From Rhynochetos jubatus (lineage: Eukaryota > Chordata > Aves > Eurypygiformes > Rhynochetidae), in NCBI GenBank assembly GCA_027574665.1, contig CM050668.1:7960001-8024000 (forward strand): a stretch of DNA of 64,000 bases, read 5' to 3'. The notes below the pieces were generated by a model. It did not search any database, had not been told where the DNA came from, and worked only from the letters and a program-made list of their open reading frames with translations. The position numbers and the translations under genes are program-made. Positions 19,908 through 32,700 of the stretch are shown here, piece by piece (the first letter of the stretch is position 1; every line of letters starts with the position of its first letter).

Positions 19908-22900
19908 TCGGAACATTAGGATTTTTTCTTTTTTTCCTGTTTTGTTTTTTGTATTTTTTCCATACAGTACATAAATCCCAGCTTTTCAGCGTAAGACCAG
20001 CAAAGAAAAGCAGCGTGTGCACCCGCTGGGAAAGCAAAGCATCCACTTCTCAGCTCCACACTCGGTGCCCAGAGCACGATCCTCAGCTGCCGCCACCGCT
20101 CCCTCGGCCCCGTGGCGTAACGTCCCCCCGCGCGCAGACGCCACCCCTTCGCCTTGCGCCCCCCCAGCTCCTGCCCGTGCGTGGGGTGCCCAGCCCCACC
20201 GAGGGCAGCTGGGGGTGCAGCACGGGCCCCTGCACAGGGAGGACCCCCCCAGTTTGCATTAGGCCGGTAACTAAAGGGAAAAATGACAGAGTTTTTGCTC
20301 CCCCCTTTGGGAATGGCTCCCGGGGGGGTCTGAGGGAGGTGGGCGGGGAGGAGGGGCTGCAGGAGGTCGGGGTGCCCAGGGCTGCTCACCCCCAGCCCCA
20401 CTTCAGCCAGTTGGGTGGGTGCCTGAGGCCGGAAGTGCTATTTCACTTACAGAGAACGTGGTACAGAAATAACCATTTTTTAAGAGGGTCTTTTGTGTTT
20501 CCTCCCCAGGCTGCCCAGCACGGGCGCTGCGAGCAGTGGGGGAGCAGAGGGGCAGCCCCTGCTCTGCGCTGGGCAGCCGCTGCACCAGGAGCCTCCCTGC
20601 TCTCCTGGCGGTTCCGGAAATTTGGGTTAACGATGGGGACAACGCGGGCTCCTTAGTAAGTCCGAAAAAACAGGGAGAGAGAGAGATGCTTGGTCTTGTT
20701 CAGGGCAGCTGAGAAGCCAGAGGTGATGCAGGGCGGCTGGGGAAGGGCTGACAGCCGGACACGTGTGCCAGATGGGGCTGCGGGGCACCCGGGAGACCCC
20801 AAATCCCAGCACTGCTGGGACCTGCTGCCACGGCTCGGTGGCGGGAGCGGGTGAGCGTGCTCACCAAACTGAGGTCATCGCCCTGCCTAATTTTAGTGAA
20901 AAAAGGGGGAGAGTGGGCTGCCAGGGGAGTTGCTGGAGAGGGAGGGAGGGGGACTCTTCCAAAGCCTGAACTAGAGCCTCCAAAGCTGGATCCTGCCGTA
21001 GGTCACTGCCCAGTGGCCTCTTTCTCCCCTGCCTGTCCAAGAACCGTGTCTGTCTCGCTCCGGTCAGCAGGACGAGCGTCCCCTCGCCGTGTCACTGCCA
21101 TCCCGGTGGCTGCAGAGGCAGCACAGAAGAGGATGCACTGGCAGAAAACGCGGCTGCCATAGTGTCAGAACCAACGGCCGCTCCTCAACTTCGTGTCTCA
21201 CGAGCCCAAATCCAAACCTGCAGCCCATGCACAGGGAAAGGATGGAAGGAGTGACCCAGCCACGGGCAGTGGGGGCAGGGGACGGGACAACGCTGGCTGT
21301 GACACGGAGCGCAGCCCTGGAATGGGGATGGGCAGGTGAGTGCCACCACCCTCTGCATCTCCCGGCCCGATGCCGGCACTAAGCTCTCACCACAGTTCCC
21401 ACACCCCATCAACGGCCATTGGACTGGCATGATTGGTTGCAGCAGCAGCGAGGTTTTTGGGTGAGAGGCCAGGAAAGGACTTCCAGTGCCTCCAGGGAGC
21501 TGCTAAAGCACCCCAGCCCCCTGCCCCACGGACACCGTTGCCCCACGCCATCGGAGCAGTTCACAAACGCAGAGCAAATGAAAAACCAGAAGGAAGGAAG
21601 AAGTGAGACGGCGTGGCTTGGGCCCCACGGGGCTGGGAGAGGGGACACTGGTGGGCAGCGTCTGCAGGACAGCGAGGGCACGATTCATGTTTTAATTCTA
21701 GGATAAAACTAAAACAAGGCTCAGGTCACTGAGCCGGAGCAGACTGTGGACGCTCAGAGGAGAAACCGGGCGCTCCTGCTGCAGAGCATCCTCGTACACT
21801 GAACCGCCCAGGCCAGCACGGGCCTGCACACGCCGGCACAGGGCTGGCCCCTGCCAACCACGCTGACCCACACGCACACAGCGCGAGGGAGAACGCGGAG
21901 GTTAGCTCCCTGACAGCAGACATTCCAAATGCAGCGATTCCTTCCAGAACAGGGCTGGTTAACCACACTGTCTGCGGGTGTTGCTGCAGGGAACAGCGTG
22001 GCTGGATGGGAGAACCCCAGCACCGTGTGTCTCAGGGCTGCGCTGCAGTGGGAAGGGTCCCTGCCCTGGCAGCAGCAGAGCCAGCTCTTCAGGTAATTTC
22101 AGTGACCTCAAAATTAAAAAAAAAATCACAAGGCTGGCCTTAAAAATAATGACAAGAAAACTACAACAGAAGGCTGTGGGGTTTTCATCCTTTGCCCTTT
22201 GCATACAACCCCTTGCCCCTTCCTTCGACTTCCCACATGGCAAACGCTCTTCACACCCACCATAAGCCCGAAGGGGAGGCTGCTGGTTTTCTTCAGCAAC
22301 AGGAAATTCCCTCCGTGTCCCCTTCCAGCCGATGGGAATGACTGTGAGGGCAGCGAGGACACAGAGGGCAAGGCAGCTCCGTTTGCCAGGGCTGTGTCTC
22401 CCGTGCGACCTGTTCCCCGGAGCAGCCTCTCGCCAGCTGGAGCCCGGTGGCTTGTTCAGCGCCTCTCAGCAGGCAAAGGGGGCTGCCCTCCTCTTTTGGG
22501 GCCTGAGTTAACGCTCACAGCAGGCATCCCGGCAAGCAGGGTGCTTCCAGCGGCATCCCCACAGGGGCCAGGGAATCAGGTACCCTGAGAAGGGTGTTTT
22601 TCAAGTTACGAAAGAGCTAGTAGGAATCCTTGGGGAAAAAGAGAAAGCTTGTTACTGTAATTAATTGCAGAAAGCTGGTGTCAAATCCTCCAGACGCTGA
22701 GGTAGCAGCAGATATCTGGGCGAAGCAGGGGGACCCCAAACTACAGCCAGCCTCGACAGCATCTTTCCTAAGGCGCTGTGCAAGAGAGACGCTGCCTCTG
22801 CCACATCCACACGGGTGGGGAAAAAGCAGCCAGCCCCCCTGAATGAAGGACAAAAGGAGCCCTTGTTTTGGAGTTATCTTTCAGGGTGGGGAGCACACCG

Positions 22901-25169
22901 GTGAAACCGCTGGCTCTGCCTGGAGAGGGGCCCTCGGCAGCTGATCAGCTCTCCATGGTACAGGCAGAGGACAGTGTGAAGACGGGAGCAAAGTGCTTCC
23001 CCTCTGCTCTCTGGGACGTATCAGAATTTCCATCCTTCCAGATTCCTGCTGGGCAACTCCATCCGTCTCTGACCCAGACGTCACCCACACGTCACTTACA
23101 AACTTCTGCAGAGAGCTAAGGAAGGCTGAAAGCAAAATCCCAGGGGAGTGCAGGGAGTCAAGCAGCCAGTCTGCAAGCACAGCCCCGCTCACGCCGCCGG
23201 GCTGTACCGGGCTGGGCTGGCCCTGGCCACGCTTGAGCCAGGCAGCCAGGGCAGGAGGTGTCCAGCTGCCGTCCCTCCGCCGCGCTCAGCACCTTGGCTG
23301 CCAAGCTCAGGGCTTTCAGCTGGGATGAGCTGCCCAGGGTTCGTGCTCCCTGAACCCAAGGCGGGCAGCGGCACAGGTAATCTCCAAGAGGGAACGACAG
23401 AGCCGGGAAAAGATGCTACGTGTAATCTGCAATTACAGGGAACATTCAGTCCTGGGCTTCGGCACGCGAATTACCTTTCCAACCTGAAGGAGAAATGGCT
23501 GGTGCTGTCTCAGACCAAGATTTGGCTATCTATGTGCCAGAGGTATGTTTCTCTGCACACTCAGCCCCTAAAATCAGATCACACTATGAGATATACTTCT
23601 AAAACAGGGTCTGTGCATTGCTCCACGCTCACCAGAGCTTCCGCAGGGGCTGCTGCAGCATGGGTTTGCTGGCCAGCCTCCAGCGCACGTCCCGAGCAGC
23701 AGAACCCCGTCCTTCGCCGCTGCTCACCAGAGCTGGTATTTCAACTGAGCCCTGCTTCATGGGGATTAAATAAAGGAGACGGAGGGATGGGATGACGTGA
23801 GATTCACAGTGCAGCGTCTCCCTCCCGGGAGCCCTGGGAAGGTCCCACAGCCCTGGGTGGGGGATGCACACAGCGTCCGGTACCGGCTCAGTGCTGCCGG
23901 GGTGCCCAAGGGATGCTGCTGGTCCTGACACATACGGCCCGCGCAGGGGGTGGACAGACGTGGGGAGGTTTCTAAACCTGGAGGCAGAGCTGCACATCTC
24001 GGCCAATGTAAACACACCCCAGCACATGCTTAAAACGTCAATACTATCTGGCAAAGGATTACTGGGTTTTACTCTCTAGCAGGTAATAAAAGTTTAATCC
24101 AATCCAACGTTTGCAGGCAGGACTGGAACAGGTAAGTGAGATGCCTTAAGCTGCTTACTGGAGGTGTCCACAACAGTCACAGCAACAGAGGGAAGAAATC
24201 CTCATCAGAAACCGATTTCTTGTCCATCGCTGAATGCTGCTGAGACACTGCACAAACCTACGCAAGGATGCACGTACGGGGCAGACTGAGAATCCGCAAC
24301 CCGAAAGAGCCGACGGGTCAGCTGCAAGGCAGCACCCCCACCGCATCTGGTGAAGAGTCACTGGAATATCAACCTAGGGGATGTTTTGGGTAAAAACCTT
24401 TTCCCACCTGGGCCCTAACAAACAGCTCTCCTGGCCAGCAGGAAGCTCGGACTGCAAGATGCAGAGAGCACACGATTCCAATGACCAAGTTCTAACGGCC
24501 ACTCTTAACAGGAAAAGACTCTCCAACATTTCCATCTGCTTCAAAATAAACCGCTGGGCAACAACTACGAGTTTCCCAGGAAATACCAGAGCTCTGCGCT
24601 AGCCATGGCTTGCCTTCTGGCCACCGAGCCACCAGCAGCCACGCTGACCAGGAAAGCACACCCCCGCAGCCTCACGCCGAGCCGCTGGGGAAGGCCACCA
24701 CGACCCGGCTCCGGAGGAAGCGCGGCGATGAGCCCGGGCTGCCCCGAGGACCTCGTGTGCAGGAGGTTCGGGAGGTGCTGCCCGGGCACCTGCTCGGAAC
24801 TGGAAGGCCCAGTGCCAACCCCCAGCAGACCCCCTGCCCAGTCTGGGCAGGCACTTCGCGAATGAGCTGAAGCTGCTTACGGGCTGAAGCAAGTCAGGGC
24901 AGCACCTGAGGTACGTAGAAAGGAGCAATTTTCCCACGGTTCCTACAGAAGGGGGTGTTTGTGATGCAGGCAGGAAAGCCCGATGCTGCCGATGGATCGC
25001 TGTGGCGCTCTGCCTGCTGGCAGCGGGCGGAGGGGCCACAGCTTTGCTCCAGGCCAGCGTGGCTGCTGCTCTTTGCTAAAAACGCGGAGAGAAATCCCGA
25101 GAGCGTAACTAAGAATTCCTATTGCCTATTTACTTGAATTACAAATACACGGTGACTGAATGTGTGTAT

Positions 25170-25330
25170 ACAGCACTTACTACAGATATACACACACGGA
25201 GCGTGTGCCTAGAGTATGCACACACGTACTCCCGCAGCATGTGCTCACCTGTGTTGCTCCAGTATACGTGCTGTGTATACGGCCATACGCACATAAACCA
25301 CAGGTATTCATACTCGTGTACAACAGAGCC
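25170..25330. repeat. Degenerate CA/TG-rich tract
   Basis: Dispersed ACACAC, GTGTGTATAC, CACACGT and TATACG words form a decayed alternating purine-pyrimidine stretch in the probable CASTOR2 3' UTR. Confidence 0.5.
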
Positions 25331-27392
25331 ATTCTACGTGTTTCCATGGAAACACCAGACAACTAAATGAACGTACGCACACACTTGCACAGTAGAAAGG
25401 AATTTGCAGCCAAAATCTAATTGGGGCGGGGGAAAAAAGACAAAAAAACTACCTAGTAACACACACGACGTGAGAAAGGTTGAAATTTCTAAGAAAACAA
25501 AGGCCTCGGAGTAACAAGGAGGGCGCAGGAGGGCTCTGCTCTCCTCCCCTGCCCACCCCTCCTTGCAGGGCTGGAAACGCTTTTTGCATTTCGCTGTTTG
25601 ATGAATTTTTGTGCAACAAGAGGAACCGAGAGAGCACGGGGAGGGTCCCGCAGCGTTAAGGTGATCCCTGATTAGCAGCAAGCACGGCCGAGCAGGGACG
25701 CTCGGGGCAGCGCGGGTGGCTGACAGGTAGCCCGGGCTTGCGGCCGCCCAGCCAAAGGGCGTCCCACCAAGACACGTTCCTCCTCGTATCCATGCAGCGT
25801 TCAGCAGCACAGCGCCAGGGATGCTCAGAGACATGATTACCGTAAGGCATTGACAAAGAAAGACAAGACCCCTCCACTTTTCCCCACCCCAAAGGCCAGG
25901 TGCTGGGAGGGCTGGAGGTGTTGAGCAGCTTGAAGAGCTGCCGCTGTGGGCTAAGCCCTGTGGTGTAACGTTACTATTAGTAGTATTGTTTTTAACAAAG
26001 CCCCTGCAGACCCTTCCTGCCTTATCCAGCGAAGCTCTCACAACAACGCCACTGCCCGAGTTTGCACTGACCCTGCCCGCACGCCGGACTGCCCTTCCCC
26101 GGGGCTCTGGTTCACGGTTCAACCAGTATCGCCATTCCCACCCCAAAGAAACGTAGGGAACGCTGACGGGAAAGCATCAAAGCACCCCAGTTGTCTGCAA
26201 CAATCTCAGGACAAAACAAGAGAGGAAATAAAGAGGTGAAGCCGAGGAGGGTGGCAGAGACAGGACCCCTCAATGGCACTTTCCACCTTGGGAATTTTTC
26301 AGGCTAACTTTCTCGTGTTGAGACATCAACCTGCTTTGTGAAGTTCTGAAAGACGCCAAAGATTTCACAAATTTAAGGCCAACTCCCCCAGGAAAAAAAT
26401 CAGAAAATGTAAATAAAAAAATCAGCCTGAGTGCAAAGTTAAAGACAATTACTAAACCCCACGTTTGTCGCCTTAAGGCTCAGGAAAGTTGTTGCTTGTT
26501 TCAAGTGATTCCTTACCGTACGTGTCGCAGTCTGCCGCAAGCAGCCCCAGCACACGCGGGGGGCAACGCGTGATGCTCTCTGATGCGGGGAGCGGCTAAA
26601 TAATCACTTCCCAAGGGCTGACAAAACCCAGGAGCACAAAGAAGACCCTGCCCTAGTGACACTGTCCATGCACACAGGGAAAGCTCAGGCTCAACTCAGC
26701 CGGCCGGGAAGCCTGGCTGGCAACTGAGCAGCTGTACACCAACTAACGTGCTGGTATCCCTCTCCAAAAAAGTCCTGCGCAGTCCTACCAACATCCCGCT
26801 CTGCTGTCCCAGGGTAAAACCCTTCAACTATTTAGTTGGTGAAAAGCCACCGCCCGCCCTGCCGTACCCTGCGGCTCAGCTCACTGCCGACGACGCTGTG
26901 CCCATTCCCACAAAACGTACCCCAGCGCTTCCTTAAAAACACTGCACCGCAGCGCCTGTGCTCGCACCCTCACGGCACGTGGCAGGGGACCAAAGCATCC
27001 TTCCAAGCAAACATGCAGAGATGCACAGCGCAGCCCCTGGAATAAACCTTTACTCCAGAAACCTGGAGTGAATCTAAGTATCGTGGGGCAATTCCGAGAA
27101 CCCGTCTGACGGGACAGCAAACGTACTGCTCCGTAAAGCACTAATCATCTGCCTCTTTCTCAGCAGGGATGCTTCAAGCCAGTTCGAGCCCACAAAGGAA
27201 GGTTACCCACGCTCTGTCCCGTGGATGCCCTGATTCCCTGGCTAGCAGCCACGCAACATCCCTCCGATTCAAAATCAGAACGATTTGCAACTCATGCCTG
27301 GGTCCAGCAGCACCAAAACCCACAGATGTTGCGCTCAGCCCTCCAACACCGTGAACGGAGAACTGAACAGCGAGACACTAGTCACTGCGTGT

Positions 27393-28012
27393 CTGCGTGT
27401 CCTACACACCAGTACAGACCCATCTATGAGTCCTACACACCAGTACAGACCCATCTGCATGTCCCACACACCAGTACAGACCCGTCTGCGTGTCCTACAC
27501 ACCAACACAGACCCATCTGTGAGTCCCACACACCAGTACAGACCCGTCTGCGTGTCCCACACACCAGCACAGACCCGTCTGCGTGTCCCACGCACCAGTA
27601 CAGACCCGTCTGCGTGTCCCCCACACCAGTACAGACCCGTCTGCGTGTCCTACACACCAACACAGACCCGTCTGTGAGTCCCACACACCAGCACAGACCC
27701 GTCTGCGTGTCCCACACACGAGCACAGACCCGCCTGCGTTGTCCTACACACCAGCACAGACCCGCCTGCATGTCCTACACACCAGTACAGACCCGCCTGC
27801 GTTGTCCTACACACCAGTACAGACCTGTCTGCGTGTCCCACACACGAGCACAGACCCGCCTGCGTTGTCCTACACACCAGTACAGACCCGTCTGCATGTC
27901 CCACACACCAGTACAGACCCGCCTGCGTTGTCCTACACACCAGTACAGACCCGTCTGCATGTCCCACACACCAGTACAGACCCGTCTGCATGTCCCACAC
28001 ACCAGTATAAAC
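27393..28012. repeat. 31/32-bp minisatellite, about 20 units
   Basis: Units begin at about 27401, 27432, 27463 and so on, with a 31-bp period (some units are 32 bp through an extra T in GCGTTGTCC). The typical unit is TCCTACACACCAGTACAGAC plus CCGTCTGCGTG. Because 31 is not a multiple of three, an open frame through the array cycles through three peptides (HTSTDP, TPVQT, HQYRP). From about 27747 to 27998, 31- and 32-bp units alternate, giving a 63-bp higher-order repeat. It lies in the probable CASTOR2 3' UTR. Confidence 0.95.
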
Positions 28013-29518
28013 CGTGCCCATGGCACGATGTCAGGTGTTTGCTCATTGCCTCCAGACTACTGCAAGCCCCTGGCTCAAGCCCGCAAGACGCGGCCGCAGG
28101 AAAATCACGCTGGAGGCTGTCTCTTCAGCAAGGCTGGAAAACCGTCATCAAAACTGTAAGACCTGCAATTTCTTCACACCAGAAATGAAACGGGAGGAAG
28201 TCAGAAAAGCAAGATACACTTGGGCTCCTAACTGTAACAGCAGAGTCCGCTGCAGACAGCCTCTCCCTTCCACCACCCCTCGCTGCACCGTCACGGCACG
28301 GTGCACACCGCCGGTACCCACATCTCAGGTGACGCTGGCTGTCCCGGCACCGCTCCCCGCTGCCCTCCACGGTGCTGGCAGCAGCCGTGGGCACCGTTTG
28401 GAGGCGGGTGCCACCATGGGCCTCGACACCTGGGTCCCGCTGGCCCACAGCTTTGGCCCACGCCAGGAGCAAACACAGTCCTGCTGCCCCACGGGAACAC
28501 CCACATCACCTTCCCAGGCAGGACCAGCAGGGAATGCCACAGGTTTTACTCACTTTCAGCACGGTTCTGCTTTCAAAGGGCTGCCCACGGAACCCAATGG
28601 ATAAACCCTGGAGTCAAGTCCCCGCCCTGGTGATGAAGGAGCTGCAGGAGGGTCCCAGCAGGGCTGGGGCAGCCTGGTGGGGACAACCCCCTGCGGCTCC
28701 TGGCTGAGGTGGCTGGGACGTGCAGGAGCAGCAACCCCAGGACCTCAGGCAATGCTTCATGTGCCCGTGAATGTGCACAAAATGGATGGGGAGAAGCCCG
28801 AGGGGACAGGAGAAGAGACACCTCCCTCCTCTTGCTGGTCCTGGGGGACAAGGGCTTGGGGATGGCTCTGATGTGGGGGCGAGGGGACAGCAGCTGCCCA
28901 GGAGCAGGTGACACGGCGGGAGGACAGTGGGGGAGGGTGACTGGGGAAAACAGAGCTAAAACGACCAAGTTTCAATGCAGACAGAAGTCCTGGTGGCACC
29001 ACTTGCCAGGACATGGGCCAGAGCAATGCCCCCCGCCCCAAGGCTTTCTCTGAGCAGCCAGGTTTTGACTGCAGGGAGAAAGGGAAAGAGAGCAAAATTC
29101 AAACAACCGGATGTTTTCCCCCTCTCCAACACCAAACAGTTTTGCCAGGGGAGACAGAACCTGATTCCCATCCTATCTCAACATACACAATGACGGACAG
29201 TCCTCAGAAAGTCTGATGCGAGGAGACAAGCCAGCACTATGCAACGTCTTTTCTGTTTAATTCCACGTTTCGTTTTGTTTACGGTTTTCGGGGCTCTCTC
29301 TGAGCAAGCGGCCCGTCCGTCCCAGCCGTGCCGCGAAGCTCTCCGCACAGCGCCCACGCGTGCGGCCATCCACACCACCGCGCTTGGGCAGAGACGGGTG
29401 TCCCCGGGCAGCTCCTTCCACACTGAGAACACGGGCAGGTTACACTTCGCCTCGGAGCTGAATGTCAGGAAACCGTCTGAACTCCCTTTCCTCCTGCCCC
29501 TCATTCATAAATTTAATA

Positions 29519-29553
29519 AAATAACAACAATAATAATAATAATAATTATAATT
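29519..29553. repeat. (AAT)n microsatellite, 3' flank of CASTOR2
   Basis: An interrupted AAT/ATA run (ATAACAACAATAATAATAAT then AATAATTATAATT). It lies about 175 bp beyond the CASTOR2 stop in the transcript direction. Confidence 0.9.
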
Positions 29554-29655
29554 AAAACAAAGGCTTATTGGAGCTGTTTCTGCTCAACTTTCCACAGTCT
29601 CTTTTCATGTCACTCTCTGGAATCAGATTTTTCAAGAAATACTGTGAGAAAAAAA

Positions 29656-29699
29656 GAATAATAATAATTATAATAATAATAATAATTATAATAATAAAA
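29656..29699. repeat. (AAT)n microsatellite next to the CASTOR2 stop codon
   Basis: AAT/ATT repeats with two ATTATA interruptions, starting only about 28 bp after the CASTOR2 stop codon on the minus strand. As RNA the array reads (AUU)n with AUUAU elements. Confidence 0.92.
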
Positions 29700-29726
29700 A
29701 GCATCTGGAACCAGCTCAGAAGATTT

Positions 29727-29792
29727 CTAATGCTTTTCAGCTTGACTGACTTGGAGTGCATTGACCACACCGTTTATATTTTCTTCAGGTAC
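29727..29792 (-). CDS. CASTOR2: CASTOR2 terminal coding exon 9
   Basis: Acceptor TCCTTGCAG on the minus strand. It encodes VPEENINGVVNALQVSQAEK then H and TAG (29727-29729), matching human PEENINGVISALKVSQAEKH. It lies 3.8 kb from exon 8 and was recognised by homology, since 22 codons are too few to stand out. Confidence 0.95.
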   Translation of the reverse strand, partial: VPEENINGVVNALQVSQAEKH

Positions 29793-32700
29793 CTGCAAGG
29801 AAACAAAAAGAAAGGTCACGCTCTAGCAAAAGCCAAGGAGGGATGACAAGGAAAGTCGAGGCAGGAGTTGAAGCTCAAATAGTCCCAAGGGGCCAGGCAC
29901 TTTGTTGCTGGACACCGGAACTCCACTGAGAAAGGACTCCGTCTACAAGAGAGACCCTTCGGTTGACAAGCATCCCTAGGAGCGATCACTGTGAGGTCCG
30001 GCAGGTATTCAGCCTGTATGATGGGTGCTGGTGGGGACGCAACTGTTCCGGGGTTTCCCTTTCCCCTCTGCTCTTCCTCCCCCCTCCTTTCCCTTCCTTT
30101 CCTTGGTAAAGCATTTGCTGGTCCAGGGCTCACTCATGCAAAGGGCCTGTGCTGATAGGTTTTAGGTGGTTACCTAAGGGCCCCACGAGGCTCTTTGGAG
30201 CATCCTACAGGTTTGGGACCCACAAGTGTGGATGGAGAGACCACGCCAGGTGACAGGGTGGCATGTCCATCAATAGAAGAGAACTGCCGATCGGCTTGCG
30301 GTGGGGAGTCCCAGATGGTGTGGCGTAGCACCTGAGCTCTCTTATCCAGTCTTGTGATGAGACTGACCCATCGGAATCCACATACAAAATTATTAGTGGG
30401 TGTCTTTTCACACTTACTGCAAGAAAAAACCCCTCGTAACAGAAGATGCAAAAGATCTCAGAGCGACTGTCAGGGGTAGAAAGGAATATCAGAAGTGGAG
30501 TTACATCAGAGAGAAAGAGGCGTCTGACCGTTACATAAACTGAAAGACGACACTCGGGACAGGCAGCAAACAGCTCCTGGAAAGTGGGAAGGGGACTGAG
30601 GGAAAAGTAAATGATCTGTGAGCTGCTGCAAGAAGCCAAAATAATGCACGTTAAGCTGAACAAGGGACAGCGTCCTCTGCAAGGTATCCGGGTCCTTGGC
30701 CAGCAGCACAGTACCTGGATTCACTGCACAGCCTCCAGAGCTGACAGCGGAAATAACATGGGACTGTGATTTTCCACAAGGCTTTTAACAAAACTGAGGA
30801 AAAAACCCATGAGAAATAACATGAAAAACGTGAATTTTTCCAATGGGAAGATGGAATAGGAGCAGCTAACTCTGATAATGTGTGAACAAAAGTCAGCTGG
30901 GAAAGGAAGAAAACCACCATACAGCAAATTCTTCTAGGTCAGGCAGAAAACCCCAGCACACCTCCGTCGCGGGGAACAGAACTTTGAGACAGGGCTCTGC
31001 ACTGCCTCTCCTCCATCATTTCCCCAGTATGCTGAACACTGCAGTGGGAGAAGCTGTATGACTGTTTCTCGAGAAGGTAATGGGAGAAGGCACAGGAATT
31101 GATTTTGCACAACCCACTTTCTTAGCCAGCCCCAGCGGAAGGTCACCGGGTCTCTCCATATGCTCCTTCAGGGCAGCACAGGAGCAGCAGGAAGCAGAAC
31201 CGGCCAGTTCTGGCCCACTGGCTTTGACCTGCACAGACCCTCCTCGCTTAAACACAACGGGCTGAACCCGCAATCGGTTAGCAAAGATCCCCATCCCCGG
31301 GCAGCTGGTGGAACGCGTTCGGCTGCCAGCCACGGCACAAAGCATCTACCACGATGGGAGAAGTAAAGCTCCAAACTACATCCCAGACACAGCTTCAGCC
31401 TCAGCAGATGCAAAATGCTGGGGAAGAGGAGCAAGACACCTCCGAGCCCATGACCGTGAGCCCCTGGGAAAGGGAAAAGGGACTCTTCTCACTTGTTCTC
31501 TCTAGAGGGAGCTGGAAACCACCGCTCTCTCCAGCCCAACCTTATGTCACCCAGGGGCCACACCAGACACCTGGGGGTTCCCAGCTGGGCACTGTCCCCC
31601 AAAGAGATTTCTTCTCAAGCACAAATCCTGATTTTCAGGGCAAACTTCTACAGCTACAGCACTGCAGGAAAAGCTGAGTATTGACACCCAGGTCAAAGGA
31701 AAAAAAGGTAATAAAAACCACCTTAAGATGCACAGAAGAAAAAAGATCAGGTGAATAAGAACAACGGGGTTTCATAAAGCACTCCAATTGTTGACAAGTA
31801 CTGAACAACTGTAAATAAAGAGAGGGAGGATGTGGAGAAAGGATTCTAGATGCACTTAGACCTTGCTGAGTGTCACTAGAAGTCAAGGTGCCCGGGTAGC
31901 CAAGCTAAGGAAAACATGCCAAACTCTGGGTGAGGGTCTTGGCCAGCAAACCCAACCCCAAGCCAGCAAGCACACAGCCCAGCCACCGCTGCCAGAGCGA
32001 AGTCACGCAAAGGAGGGTGAAACCAGCACCGTTCAACACATTCTGGCGGAAGGACTTGACAGCTACAACAGCACTGTCTGGCTGAAAAGGCTTTTAAAAC
32101 TGTAAGAAAACAGCAAGCAGCAAGGAAAATGTTAAAATACTGATTGGAGTAAGGATCTGCAGACCTCAATGCACGGCCCAAATAATACCCTGCCAGCTGC
32201 TCGGGGGCAGGGTCTGCTGGGCTCAGATACAGCGGGATGAGGCACTTTTAAAAGGCGGAGCTGCCTGCAGAGTCATCACAATCGCACGGCACAAGTTTTA
32301 AGCGAAATGTCTATTTTAAGTGACAGGGTTGAGCGCTCCAGGTTATTGCCTGACAACTAGAAGCGCTCTGCATCTTGTGCTCTGCACAGAAAGTGTGCAC
32401 CTGGGGCCACAACAACAGGTAGGAATGTGAGGCAAAGCTAACAGTATTGATTTTAAAATGGTGTTTTATTAGCTTATCTTATCAGCATAGTTAATATTCA
32501 AGAAAATTAGACAAACATATATAACACTTTGACCTTTGCTATCTGGAATAATATTTACTTTTACTCTTTACACACATGACCTATAGGCTGCAAATGGTTC
32601 ACCAACTGTGAAAACCCGAAGTAACTAGCTGAAAAAAACCCGCCTTGAACGCACTGGAGCTTTTACAGGTCAAAAGTAGGGCCTGAGCAGTGAATTTACA

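Larger units (their letters stand above)
19790..29726 (-). other. CASTOR2: Probable long CASTOR2 3' untranslated region
   Basis: From the CASTOR2 stop codon down to an AT-rich segment at 19790-19965 that reads on the minus strand like a classic 3'-UTR end, with three AATAAA signals and U/A-rich flanks. No better poly(A) signal cluster and no exon of another gene was noticed in between; only ATTAAA variants occur nearer (for example around 21691 and 29256). If right, the 3' UTR is near 10 kb and contains the 31-bp minisatellite and two AAT arrays. The extent is inference: an earlier cleavage site using a variant signal is possible. Confidence 0.4.

Noticed and set aside
19838-20656. 272-codon + strand open frame starting MFHFLFFFIL
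   Set aside because: It is antisense to the probable CASTOR2 3'-UTR end. The hydrophobic start is only the T-rich poly(A) region, and the rest is Pro/Arg-rich GC-driven sequence.
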